Positions 1 to 8,600 of a stretch of DNA of 10,667 bases are shown piece after piece. A program made the translations under genes and the position numbers. The stretch lies in contig CAAFNG010000380.1 in the NCBI GenBank assembly GCA_900764225.1, positions 1-10,667 on the forward strand, given 5' to 3'. The stretch is from Lachnospiraceae bacterium (GTDB lineage Bacteria > Bacillota > Clostridia > Lachnospirales > Lachnospiraceae). How positions within the stretch are numbered: position 1 is the stretch's first letter; each line of letters starts with the position of its first letter. The notes below the pieces were generated by a model. It was given only the letters and a program-made list of their open reading frames with translations. It searched no databases and was not told the origin of the DNA.

Positions 1-59
1 AAGACGGCATACGAGATTCCTCTACGTCTCGTGGGCTCGGAGATGTGTATAAGAGACAG
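1..59 (+). other. Illumina Nextera i7 adapter (library artefact)
   Basis: This is synthetic sequence. Bases 1-17 match the 3' part of the Illumina P7 flow-cell oligo, 18-25 are an 8-base index (TCCTCTAC), and 26-59 match the Nextera read-2 transposase adapter, whose last 19 bases (41-59) are the Tn5 mosaic end. The index is the reverse complement of GTAGAGGA, which I recall as Nextera index N712. Only the first seven bases of P7 are missing. Genomic sequence therefore begins at base 60, and any reading frame crossing 1-59 is chimeric. The mosaic end here is a tagmentation product, not a resident Tn5 element. Confidence 0.99.
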
Positions 60-688
60 ATTCCAATGCTATCCGCAGATATTCCCAGATTCTCACAGGA
101 TACTACATTTCTGTATACCATATCCAGGATGTCAAAATACCACGTATCTTTTTCTATCTTTTCCGGCCATCTGAATTTATCTGTTGTAAACGTGTAAGCT
201 GAATATATCTGATGCATCAAATATGCCGCATTATCCAGCGTTGTTTCCGAATTAAATCTGGTACAGTAATTATTGTGCTCGCGCACATGTATATTATGTT
301 TTCCGTAAATTCTGGATATCACAATATCTCTTTTTTCCATTTCAAAGCATTTACATATATTTTCTGCTGTTCCGGAAGAAAAGAGGATTCCTGCTTTTGT
401 GAATATAAGATACTTTCCACTGACATGTTTTCGAATCTCTGCTGCTATATTTTCGCATTCTTTTCCGTCTATACGGATCAGATTTTTATCTTTTTCCAAT
501 ATCTGCAAATATTCTTCTTCACCGGTATATGCTTCATCTTCATCACCTGTACCTTCATCGCCTGTACAAACGGCCAGAATCTGAACGAATCCGGCTGGTG
601 TATTATCACATATGCTTTTATACGTTTTATAGAGCTCATTTCTCTCTCTCCAAAAAACAACTACTGAAAACTCAAATTGTTTCTCCAT
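60..688 (-). CDS. Glycosyltransferase-2-like N-terminal domain protein, truncated by the contig end
   Basis: An open frame starts at ATG 688-686, preceded by AGGAG four bases upstream, and runs 209 codons without a stop until the adapter cuts it. It begins 26 bases after the TagF-like gene upstream of it, so it is probably co-transcribed. The N-terminus (FSVVVFWRERNELYKTYKSI, residues 7-26) has the beta-strand plus helix layout of GT2 (GT-A fold) glycosyltransferases, and residues 90-98 (SGKYLIFTK) sit where such enzymes have a GKY-I-F-LDSDD strand. The usual DxD metal site is replaced by TKAG, so the domain may be inactive or the resemblance may be only structural. Members of this class are often fused to a TagF-type domain further on; that part would be lost here. 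The family call is inference; the reading frame itself is well supported by RBS, spacing and length. Confidence 0.6.
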
Positions 689-714
689 ATTACTCCTATC
701 CTGTAAATATAATA

Positions 715-2391
715 TCAAAACTTTTTCTCTTTCAACCTTCTTTTCAGTTTTCCCTGTATATCCGCACCGGCTATATGTTCATAGATGCGTTTACTGTTGT
801 CGTGATCTCTGTATGGAAGCAGATATTCTCTGTCCTGGGCAAATTTCTTTTTTTCTTTAAAATCACTTTCAGAATATTCTTCCAGAATATCGATCAATTC
901 ATCCTTAGTCCAGGCAAGATCTCCAAATACATCATTTTTATAGTCCATATAGCTTCCCTGTACATTCTCATATGTCTCCAAATCAAACGGATAAAATACA
1001 ACCGGTTTTTCCTGATAATAGACATCCCAGGAAACGGAAGAATAATCAGTGATCAGCATATTACAACTCATCAGAAGCTGGTTTAAAGGCATACTTCCAA
1101 ATGGGATCAGTTTTATATTACTGTCTTCAACCTGAAAACTTCCAATATGTTCGCGAAACTTCGGATGAATATAAAAATTCAGAGTGATGTTTTGTTTTTT
1201 CAAAAACTCCCTCAGTCTCTTATCCTGCAAAAATTCCTTATATCTCTGATAATATTCACTTTTTTTGAATTGTTCCTCGCTGATATCCTCAAGCCAGCTT
1301 CTCCATGTCGGCATTAACAAAATTTCTTTATGAAACAGATTCGAATGATCTTCCAGCACATCCCATCTGGCAAGTCCTGTGATAATAATCTCCTTATTAT
1401 CATATCCAAAATAATCATGAATTATTTTCTGTTCAAATTTTGAGGATACCACAAACAGTGCCATCTGATTCCCCCCTCCTTTATGAAAGGTTCTGTGGCA
1501 CTGTTTAAAGCCCATCACTCCATGCTGCAAAAATACAATATTTTTTCTCGCCTGATAAAGTACCTTGTAAATGCTGTTCGGCGAATCCCATATATAAAAA
1601 TGTCTGATCGCATCTGTAGATATCAGGTATTGTGCCGCACTGAGATAGATCATGTACCTGAAAGACATAAACTGGATCACATTAGGTTCATACTGTTTTA
1701 CTGCTTTATAGTCCGGACAGTTTTTATCTATTACATAATAAATTCTTCTGCGTTCCTTTTCCGGTACATGTTTCATACAGTATTCAAAGAAATAAAGCCC
1801 ATTATCCTGTGCCATGGTACAATATTTTTCGCAGATCAGCCATATTTTTTTTCGGTCCCAGTAAGGTTTCAGAATAAAATAGCAAAAAAGTGCCAGAAAC
1901 TCTTTTGCTATAAAACGATAACTGTCATATCTGGAATCATATTTCCGGTATTGAATCGTAAACTGTCTCGCCCCGTTAACAAAAGGATAGACCATATTTC
2001 CATCTTTTGTCCGGGTCCATCTGGGAAAAAGAATTAATTTCAGCTTTAAAGAAGTGCTTAATCCTCCCAGAATCCTGTCTTCATACTCTCCGTTTCCCGT
2101 ATCAGCTGATGCAACCACATCCCAGAATGCAGTTTCCATATGGCAGTCATTTACATTCAGTTCTGCATGATAAATTATTGTTTTACCTTTTTGTACTGTA
2201 TTCATTGAAAAAAGATAGCTCTTATCAATAACTGCATTACGCTGTTTCAATTTCAGAGAACGAATTTTACCTTTATTCTCTTCCAGCTCAAAACCGATAC
2301 ATATTATTCCTTTATGAAGTGAGAACTTTCTGGTCTTTACTTTAATCTCTGCCGGTGCTTCCATCAATTGCTGCACTTGCCTTTTCACCAC
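715..2391 (-). CDS. TagF-like CDP-glycerol glycerophosphotransferase family protein (558 aa)
   Basis: Probable polymerase or primer enzyme for a wall teichoic-acid-like chain, transferring glycerol-phosphate (or ribitol-phosphate) from the CDP-activated form at the inner membrane face. Residues from about 180 to 540 carry the family signature in order: FLQHG (287-291), PTWR (361-364), YIHPKFR (407-413) and LITDYSSVSWD (446-456) followed by a KPVVFYPFD strand. The HG and HPK histidines correspond to those considered essential in characterised TagF enzymes. Residues 1-150 lack these motifs and look like a beta-rich accessory domain. The tail is basic, which suits membrane association. The start shown is GTG (2391-2389), followed at once by a second GTG; the only upstream Shine-Dalgarno-like match is AAGGA inside the end of the preceding gene, with TAA only three bases before the start, so translation is probably coupled. 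An ATG at codon 10 is an alternative start. Polymer chemistry cannot be told from sequence. Confidence 0.88.
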   Translation of the reverse strand: MVKRQVQQLMEAPAEIKVKTRKFSLHKGIICIGFELEENKGKIRSLKLKQRNAVIDKSYLFSMNTVQKGKTIIYHAELNVNDCHMETAFWDVVASADTGNGEYEDRILGGLSTSLKLKLILFPRWTRTKDGNMVYPFVNGARQFTIQYRKYDSRYDSYRFIAKEFLALFCYFILKPYWDRKKIWLICEKYCTMAQDNGLYFFEYCMKHVPEKERRRIYYVIDKNCPDYKAVKQYEPNVIQFMSFRYMIYLSAAQYLISTDAIRHFYIWDSPNSIYKVLYQARKNIVFLQHGVMGFKQCHRTFHKGGGNQMALFVVSSKFEQKIIHDYFGYDNKEIIITGLARWDVLEDHSNLFHKEILLMPTWRSWLEDISEEQFKKSEYYQRYKEFLQDKRLREFLKKQNITLNFYIHPKFREHIGSFQVEDSNIKLIPFGSMPLNQLLMSCNMLITDYSSVSWDVYYQEKPVVFYPFDLETYENVQGSYMDYKNDVFGDLAWTKDELIDILEEYSESDFKEKKKFAQDREYLLPYRDHDNSKRIYEHIAGADIQGKLKRRLKEKKF

Positions 2392-2394
2392 CTG

Positions 2395-3591
2395 TTACAT
2401 TTCCTTGATTGCTTTGTAATTTCTCTCACAGTTATCAGTGTCCCACAGATCAAAATATTTCTGATGTCTTTGCAGATATATTTCATCATTATCAAAATTC
2501 TGTTCATGGAATCGCAAAATCTGATGTATCACTTCCTGTTCAGACATGCATACCGGCCCAAAACCATCTCTTTCAAAATCAAAATATCCGATCTGATGAT
2601 GACTCTCCCGGAATTTTTTATTATCAAACTGATAATAGATCAGAGGTTTTTTCATATAGGCAAAATCCATTGCCACACTTGAAAAGTCAGTCACCAGCAA
2701 AGCAGATTCCTTAAGCAGTGTCTGCACATCATACTCCGGCCACGAAGCTACTGTAATATTCGCATGTTCTACATGAAAACACCGAAGAAAACGATGCATT
2801 TCCCTATGTGGATAAAAGATAATCTGCAGATCGTTTTCTTCAATATAGTGTATCAGAGTTTTATCTTTCAGAATTGCATCCCAGTATCTGAAATAATCTG
2901 TTTCCATAAATCTTTCTGCTTCCTGCTCTTTATTTAAGGCAGAAATTTCGTTGCGGATATACATACGCCAGGTTGGCATGATCAGAATCTGATTCTTTTT
3001 TACTTTTATATCATGAAGCTGATCAAACCGGCAAAGTCCCAGTTCTTTTACATAGCCTTCCGGATATCCGTATCTGTCATTGACATATTTCCACTCATCA
3101 TATGTGCTCGTAACAAAAAGACTCATTTTTGTATGTGGGTAATACAGAAAACTCAGATCCGCCGTAATGATTCCATGCTGCAAAAAGGCTCTTTTGTTAT
3201 GGATGATTCCATAAACTTCCAGAATATAACAAACTGCAGCATTGGGCTTGCCCATTTTCTGGGAGCTGATATTTTTTGACGCAGCCAGATAGTAGATCCA
3301 GTGGCGGAAGCTTCCATACTGTATCACCTGTCCCAGATCTTTTACCCGGGCATAATCCGGAGATTTTCTGTTGATGGCGTACACTGCATCCTCACTGGTA
3401 TTTTCTCTCAGATATTTGTACAACCAGAATCCGTTATCCCGGCATTCATTCTCCGTATCACAGAGAAGCCAGAGATCCCTGCGAAAAAGTCTGTAGACCA
3501 TCGCAATGGGAAATGCCAGGATAAACTTAATAATGTGAAGCAGATCCCCAGGTTTTACTCGTTTCAGTTTTTCAAGAAATGTCTGTTCCAT
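2395..3591 (-). CDS. TagF-like CDP-glycerol glycerophosphotransferase family protein (398 aa)
   Basis: A second, shorter member of the same family, without the N-terminal accessory domain of its neighbour. Family motifs appear in order: FLQHG (136-140), PTWR (206-209), YPHREM (260-265, in place of the usual HPK) and VTDFSSVAMDF (300-310) followed by KPLIYYQFD. A hydrophobic, basic-flanked segment at about 17-40 may anchor it to the membrane. The ATG at 3591-3589 has a GAGGG ribosome site at good distance and lies 27 bases after the lipoprotein stop codon. In Gram-positive teichoic acid pathways one such enzyme (TagB type) adds the first glycerol-phosphate and another (TagF type) extends the chain. 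The short form here could be the primase and the long form the polymerase, but this assignment is inference from size and order alone. Confidence 0.88.
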   Translation of the reverse strand: MEQTFLEKLKRVKPGDLLHIIKFILAFPIAMVYRLFRRDLWLLCDTENECRDNGFWLYKYLRENTSEDAVYAINRKSPDYARVKDLGQVIQYGSFRHWIYYLAASKNISSQKMGKPNAAVCYILEVYGIIHNKRAFLQHGIITADLSFLYYPHTKMSLFVTSTYDEWKYVNDRYGYPEGYVKELGLCRFDQLHDIKVKKNQILIMPTWRMYIRNEISALNKEQEAERFMETDYFRYWDAILKDKTLIHYIEENDLQIIFYPHREMHRFLRCFHVEHANITVASWPEYDVQTLLKESALLVTDFSSVAMDFAYMKKPLIYYQFDNKKFRESHHQIGYFDFERDGFGPVCMSEQEVIHQILRFHEQNFDNDEIYLQRHQKYFDLWDTDNCERNYKAIKEM

Positions 3592-3618
3592 GTTTCCCTC
3601 TGTTTACAGGATCCCGAT

Positions 3619-4572
3619 TTATTCCTCTGACCAGTCTCCGTTATCATCCCAGACAATCTCTCCGTCTCCGCTGTCATCTGTACTGTTGTCAAGAGAATCG
3701 TCTCCGCTGTCATCTGTACTGTTGTCAAGAGAATCGTCTCCGCTACCGCTGTTGCTGCTATCATCTACATAGTCGCCGCTATCATCACTGCTGTCATAGT
3801 TTCCATCATCACTGCTGTTGTCGTAGCTTCCGTCATCGCTGCTGTCGTAGCTTCCGTCATCGCTGTTGTCATAGCTTCCGTCATCACTGTTATCATAGCT
3901 TCCATCATCGCTGTTGTCATAGCTTCCATCGCTGCTGTCGGAAGAAGTATCTGTGATACCTGAAGAACTATCTGTCAGATCTGAAGCATCTGTGCTGTCT
4001 GCGGAATCACTGCTGTCCGCCTCACTGTTGTCAGTTTCCACATTGCCAATAGTGCTCTTCTCACTCTTGTCACTGAGACTTGTATAGGTCAGGTACGCTT
4101 CTCCGTTATCGATCATCAGTTTTGCTTTTTCCATATCGCCAAGTTCTGCACTGTAGATCTCATATGCATTTCCGTCTCCATCCACAATTTTCATATCATA
4201 AATGGCATCTGTTGCAGAATCCGGTGTATAGTACATCTGAACCTGCTCTGCTGCTTTAACTGTAGATTCTGCTGGAACGAGATTTTTTCCCCAGTCTTCC
4301 CCGCCTGCTGCGCGAAGATAAATCTCACGGATTTCACCACTGGTACTGTTGGTAATATATACAAATTTTGCTGTGCTCGTCTTCACACCGATAAGTTTCG
4401 GCGCCGGTGTGGAAGTCGGAAGCGGACTTGCTGTAGCAGGTGCCGCTGTCGGAACTGCTGTCGGAACCGGTGTCGGTGTTACTTCTGCTGTATCTGATGA
4501 TGATTTTCCACATCCTGCTGCGCTTAAGGCTGCTGCCGCTGCCAGCGCGATCACGATCTTTTTATATTTCAT
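3619..4572 (-). CDS. Secreted lipoprotein with Thr/Pro linker, small beta domain and Asp/Ser-repeat tail
   Basis: The 317-residue product starts with a lipoprotein signal (MKYKK, a hydrophobic Ala-rich core, then SAAGC with Cys21 as lipidation site). Residues 22-58 are a Thr/Pro/Ala linker suited to crossing the wall. Residues 60-164 form a compact domain containing DWGKNL (93-98) and YDMKIVDGDG (125-134). This pattern resembles small beta-sandwich domains in clostridial surface lipoproteins with an IYLSPSG-WG-NL core, but I cannot name a defined family. From about 180 on the chain is almost only Asp, Ser, Asn, Gly and Tyr: six units of DGSYDNSD type (215-263), then two identical 12-residue units (278-301), ending in an acidic WDDNGDWSEE. 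The ATG has a perfect AGGAGG eight bases upstream and lies 24 bases after uppP. Position suggests a role at the surface linked to polymer assembly or cation binding; function is unknown. Confidence 0.88.
   Translation of the reverse strand: MKYKKIVIALAAAAALSAAGCGKSSSDTAEVTPTPVPTAVPTAAPATASPLPTSTPAPKLIGVKTSTAKFVYITNSTSGEIREIYLRAAGGEDWGKNLVPAESTVKAAEQVQMYYTPDSATDAIYDMKIVDGDGNAYEIYSAELGDMEKAKLMIDNGEAYLTYTSLSDKSEKSTIGNVETDNSEADSSDSADSTDASDLTDSSSGITDTSSDSSDGSYDNSDDGSYDNSDDGSYDNSDDGSYDSSDDGSYDNSSDDGNYDSSDDSGDYVDDSSNSGSGDDSLDNSTDDSGDDSLDNSTDDSGDGEIVWDDNGDWSEE
3663..3744 (-). repeat. 36-bp direct tandem repeat, two exact copies plus 10 bp
   Basis: Bases 3663-3698 are repeated without change at 3699-3734, and the next 10 bases (3735-3744) begin a third copy before diverging. 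The unit is 12 codons long, so gain or loss of a copy keeps the lipoprotein in frame. It encodes GDDSLDNSTDDS twice (residues 278-301). Exact identity, including silent positions, points to recent duplication. Confidence 0.95.
3784..3930 (-). repeat. 24-bp degenerate tandem repeat, about six units
   Basis: Six consecutive units encode DGSYDNSD or close variants (residues 215-263 of the lipoprotein); one unit is 27 bp through an added Ser codon. Differences between units are mostly silent third-position changes (for example Ser TCC/TCA class and Asp GAT/GAC), so this array is older than the 36-bp repeat next to it. Confidence 0.92.
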
Positions 4573-4596
4573 AATAATTTCCTCCTAAATATCGTT

Positions 4597-5499
4597 TTAT
4601 GCAAGTAATGTTTTTCCAATAAAATATCCAAGTACAAGGATACCAAGAATGATCCTGTACCATCCAAAAGCTTTGAAATCATGCTTTTTGATATAACCCA
4701 TCAGGAATTTGATTGCCAGAATGGATACCACAAAGGATACCACAACACCTACAATCAGAATAATCAATTCTGTAGAACTGAACGCAAAACCGAATTTCAC
4801 AAGCTTCAGAAGGCTGGCTCCGAACATAACCGGAATTGCCAGGAAAAATGTAAACTCAGCTGCAACAGTACGGGATGTTCCTGCAAGAATGCCACCAATG
4901 ATGGTTGATCCGGAACGTGAAGTTCCCGGAATTACAGAAAGCACCTGGAAGCATCCGATGATAAATGCAGTCTTAAAGGAAAGATTATCCAGTCTGGTGC
5001 ATGTTGGTCTGCGTCGTTTATTATAGTTCTCGATAACAATAAAAAGTACACCATAAACAATCAGCATAATAGCTACTACAATATAGTTATAGAATTTCTC
5101 TTCGATAATGTCATTAAACGGCAGCGCAATAATAATCGTCGGCAGACATGCTATCAGGATCTTAAACCACAAAATCCATTTTTCCTTGTCACAATACCTC
5201 TCAACAAAGGTAAGTACTGCTCTGGATACTCCGGATTTCTTACGAAGAGCAATTCTTGTTCTCTTCGGGATCGGTCTTATGTAAAAAGGCCATAACTTGT
5301 TCCAGTACAGAACAACAACCGCCAGGATCGCACCAAGCTGGATCACCACCAGGAAAAACTCCATAAATGCATCCGAAACATTCAGTTTGATAAACTCATC
5401 TACCAGAATCATATGTCCGGTACTGCTGATTGGTAGCCACTCTGTGATTCCCTCCACAATACCAAGAAGGATAACCTTCAGTAATTCTATAATGCTCAT
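4597..5499 (-). CDS. uppP: Undecaprenyl-diphosphate phosphatase (BacA/UppP)
   Basis: Integral membrane enzyme that dephosphorylates undecaprenyl diphosphate to the monophosphate, recycling the lipid carrier for peptidoglycan and teichoic-type polymers; overproduction of the family gives bacitracin resistance. The 300-residue length is slightly above the usual 265-290. The first active-site motif reads [15 protein letters not shown] (15-29) with Glu16, Glu20 and His29; the second is PGTSRSGST (191-199) with Arg195. Multiple hydrophobic helices span the rest. The frame is open for 37 more codons upstream, but the start is placed at ATG 5499-5497 because the family N-terminus ([17 protein letters not shown]) begins there and AAAGGAG lies five bases upstream; the upstream part overlaps the promoter and leader hairpin. 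It heads a likely operon with the lipoprotein and the polymer transferases, which fits its carrier-recycling role. Confidence 0.97.
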   Translation of the reverse strand: MSIIELLKVILLGIVEGITEWLPISSTGHMILVDEFIKLNVSDAFMEFFLVVIQLGAILAVVVLYWNKLWPFYIRPIPKRTRIALRKKSGVSRAVLTFVERYCDKEKWILWFKILIACLPTIIIALPFNDIIEEKFYNYIVVAIMLIVYGVLFIVIENYNKRRRPTCTRLDNLSFKTAFIIGCFQVLSVIPGTSRSGSTIIGGILAGTSRTVAAEFTFFLAIPVMFGASLLKLVKFGFAFSSTELIILIVGVVVSFVVSILAIKFLMGYIKKHDFKAFGWYRIILGILVLGYFIGKTLLA

Positions 5500-5556
5500 T
5501 TGATCTCCTTTCCATGTAACACACATCTTTTTATCTGTTATGTGCCCAAAATAAGA

Positions 5557-5596
5557 TAAGGACCTGGTCGGTGAATAAACATCGACCCTGTCCTTA
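5557..5596 (-). promoter_or_regulatory. Stem-loop at the 5' end of the uppP transcript
   Basis: On the minus strand TAAGGAC, AG, GGTCG, a 12-base loop, CGACC, AG, GTCCTTA form a 7-bp outer and 5-bp inner stem separated by a symmetric AG/AG internal loop, which could form tandem G-A pairs. The predicted transcription start falls in or just before the left arm, so the hairpin would sit at the very 5' end of the mRNA. It is followed by TCTTATTTTGGG, only weakly U-rich. It may be a 5' stabiliser, an attenuator or an operator palindrome; the structure is visible, its role is inferred. Confidence 0.6.
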
Positions 5597-5598
5597 CC

Positions 5599-5627
5599 AG
5601 TATAGTACATATTTCGTAATTCGTAAA
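5599..5627 (-). promoter_or_regulatory. Sigma-A-like promoter of uppP operon
   Basis: On the minus strand TTTACG (-35, 5627-5622) and TATACT (-10, 5604-5599) are separated by exactly 17 bases, matching the consensus at 4 of 6 and 5 of 6 positions. Transcription should begin near 5592-5594, giving a leader of about 95 bases before the uppP start. Confidence 0.7.
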
Positions 5628-5632
5628 CTTTG

Positions 5633-5661
5633 AAATCTTCTTTTCACAAAAGTTTAGATTT
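5633..5661 (-). terminator. Weak AT-rich stem-loop after carB
   Basis: About 20 bases after the carB stop, AAATCT pairs with AGATTT and, nested inside, CTTTT pairs with AAAAG around a GTG loop. There is no U-run after it, so any termination is probably incomplete and carAB transcripts might read into uppP. The following uppP promoter -35 box starts six bases further on. Confidence 0.3.
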
Positions 5662-5680
5662 TATTTAACATTCTGATTTC

Positions 5681-8600
5681 TTAGCGGTTATCGATCGTAG
5701 CGATATCTACCAGAGTCAGATTGTTCAGGTCTGTATTCTCAAGACTGGTAACAAGTGCCTCTGCTGTATCAAGACTGGTCAGTACGTTAACACCTGTCTC
5801 GATCGCATTACGACGGATCACGAAGCCATCCTTCTGATGTTCAACACCCTGTGGCGGTGTATCGATGACAACATCAATCTTGTGACCAAGAATCAGATCC
5901 ATCAGGTTCGGAGATGGCTGCTCCAGCTTATTAGTACGTGTAACCTTGATACCGTTCTCTGCAAGTACATTTGCAGTACCTCTTGTAGCAAAGATACGAT
6001 ATCCCTGGGCTTCAAATCTTCTTGCGATCGGGATGATATCCTCTTTATCCTCATCCTTTACAGTGATGATCATCTGTTTGTGCTTCGGAAGACGGATTCC
6101 TGCTCCGATAAACGCCTTGTAAAGAGCCTCGTTGAAGGTCTTCGCAATACCAAGGCACTCACCTGTGGATTTCATCTCAGGTCCAAGGCTGATATCTGCG
6201 CCACGGATCTTCTCGAAAGAGAATACCGGCATCTTGATCGCAAAATACTCTGCTTCTTTCTGAAGTCCAGGTGTATATCCAAGCTCTTTGATCTTGTGAC
6301 CAAGGATTACTCTTGTTGCAAGTGGAACGATCGGGATTCCTGTTACCTTGCTGATGTACGGAACTGTACGGCTGGAACGTGGGTTAACCTCGATTACATA
6401 TACATCCTCTCCTACAACGATGAACTGGATATTGATCATACCGATTACATGAAGTGCCTGTGCAAGACGGCGTGTATATTCAGCAATAGTTTCTTTTGCT
6501 TTTTTGCTGATGGTCTGTGCCGGATATACGGAAATACTGTCTCCGGAGTGGATACCAGCACGCTCGATGTGCTCCATGATTCCAGGGATCAGGATATCTT
6601 CACCGTCGCATACTGCATCGACCTCGATTTCTTTACCCATCAGGTACTTATCAACAAGGATCGGATGCTCCTGTGCAATCTGGTTGATGATTCCGATATA
6701 CTCTTCCACATCCTCATCACTAACTGCGATACGCATTCCCTGTCCTCCAAGTACGTAGGACGGGCGTACAAGTACCGGATATCCCAGCTCGTTGGCTGCT
6801 TTTTTCGCTTCTTCTGCTGTGAATACGGTGTGTCCCTTCGGTCTCGGGATCTGGCATTTCTCAAGAATGGCATCAAAGAGCTCTCTGTCCTCTGCAGCAT
6901 CTACGTTCTCTGCAGATGTTCCCAGGATCTTAACGCCCATCTTGATCAGTGCTTCTGTAAGCTTGATAGCTGTCTGTCCACCGAACTGAACAACTGCTCC
7001 GTCCGGTTTCTCAATATTTACAACGTTCTCAACATCTTCCGGTGTCAGTGGCTCGAAATACAGTTTATCCGCAATATCAAAGTCTGTACTTACTGTCTCC
7101 GGGTTGTTGTTGATGATGATCGTCTCGTACCCCTCTTTCGCAAATGCCCATGTACAGTGTACCGAGCAGAAGTCGAACTCGATACCCTGACCGATACGGA
7201 TCGGGCCGGAACCAAGTACGAGGATCTTTTTCTTATCTTTTGTCTCAATGGCCTCATTCTCTGTCTGGTCATCGCCGTAAACAGAATAGTAATATGGTGT
7301 CGCTGCCGCAAACTCTGCTGCACAGGTATCTACCATCTTATATGCTGCACGGATGCCGTACTCTTTGCGAAGCTCTTTGATCTCAGCTTCTGTCTTGCCT
7401 GTGAGATCTGCGATGATGTAGTCCGGAAACTCCATACGTTTCGCCTCAAGAAGAAGGTCTTTATCCAGCTTCTGAGTCTTCAGAGCCTGCTCCATCTCAA
7501 CGAGGATCGCCAGTTTGTCGATAAACCAGATATCGATCTTAGTGATATCGTGCAGCTTCTCCTGGGAAATATTTCTTCTCAGTGCCTCAGCGATCTTCCA
7601 GATACGGCGGTCATCCACGATGTTCAGCTCATCCATCAGTTCCTCATCAGAAAGATGTGAGAAGTCATAAGACATCAGGCTGTCTACATGCTGCTCCAGG
7701 GAACGGATTGCTTTCATAAGAGCGCCCTCAAAGTTATGGCAGATACTCATAACCTCTCCGGTAGCCTTCATCTGTGTTGTCAGTGTACGTTTCGCTGTGA
7801 TAAATTTATCGAATGGCAGACGCGGGATCTTAACTACACAGTAGTCCAGCATCGGCTCAAAGCTTGCATAAGTCTTGCCTGTGATGGCATTCGGAATCTC
7901 ATCCAGTGTATAGCCCAGTGCGATCTTGGCTGCAACCTTGGCGATCGGATAACCGGTAGCCTTACTTGCAAGTGCGGAAGAACGGCTTACACGAGGATTT
8001 ACCTCAATTACACAGTACTCAAAGCTCTCCGGATGAAGTGCGTACTGTACGTTACATCCACCTGTGATACCAAGCTCTGTGATAATGTTGAGGGCAGATG
8101 TACGAAGCATCTGATACTCTTTATCTCCCAGTGTCTGGGACGGAGCAACTACGATGGAGTCACCTGTATGGACACCAACCGGGTCAATATTCTCCATGTT
8201 GCAGACTGTGATGCAGTTACCTGCGCTGTCTCGCATTACCTCGTACTCGATTTCTTTCCATCCGGCGATGCAGCGCTCTACAAGAACCTCACCTACACGG
8301 GAAAGACGGAGACCATTTTCAAGGATCTCACGAAGCTCCGGCTCGTTGTGTGCGATACCGCCGCCGCTTCCGCCAAGTGTATATGCAGGGCGAAGAACGA
8401 CCGGATATCCGATAGTCTGTGTAAACTCAACACCATCCTCTACAGTTGTAACGACCTTGGAAGCTGCGACCGGCTCACCGATCTTCTCCATGGTATCCTT
8501 AAATTCCTGACGGTCCTCAGCCTTACGGATAGTAGCTGCTGTGGTACCGATCAGACGTACGTTATGCTCTTTCAGGAAGCCTTTCTCCTCAAGCTCCATG

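Noticed and set aside
41..59. Resident Tn5/IS50 end
   Set aside because: The mosaic end is fused to the Illumina index and P7 sequence, so it comes from library tagmentation.
212..1086. Plus-strand frames of 151 and 185 codons at the left side
   Set aside because: They are Phe/Ile/Tyr-rich complements of the minus-strand GT2-like and TagF-like genes and have no RBS or known motifs.
3663..3930. CRISPR-like array
   Set aside because: The repeats are direct, contiguous, in codon register and lie inside the lipoprotein gene, with no unique spacers and no cas genes.
3579..3956. His/Cys/Arg-rich plus-strand frame of 125 codons
   Set aside because: It is the complement of the Asp/Ser repeat region; its odd composition is a direct result of that repeat.
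5500..5610. 37-codon N-terminal extension of UppP
   Set aside because: It would cover the promoter -10 box and the leader hairpin; the family start and the AAAGGAG site support the ATG at 5499.
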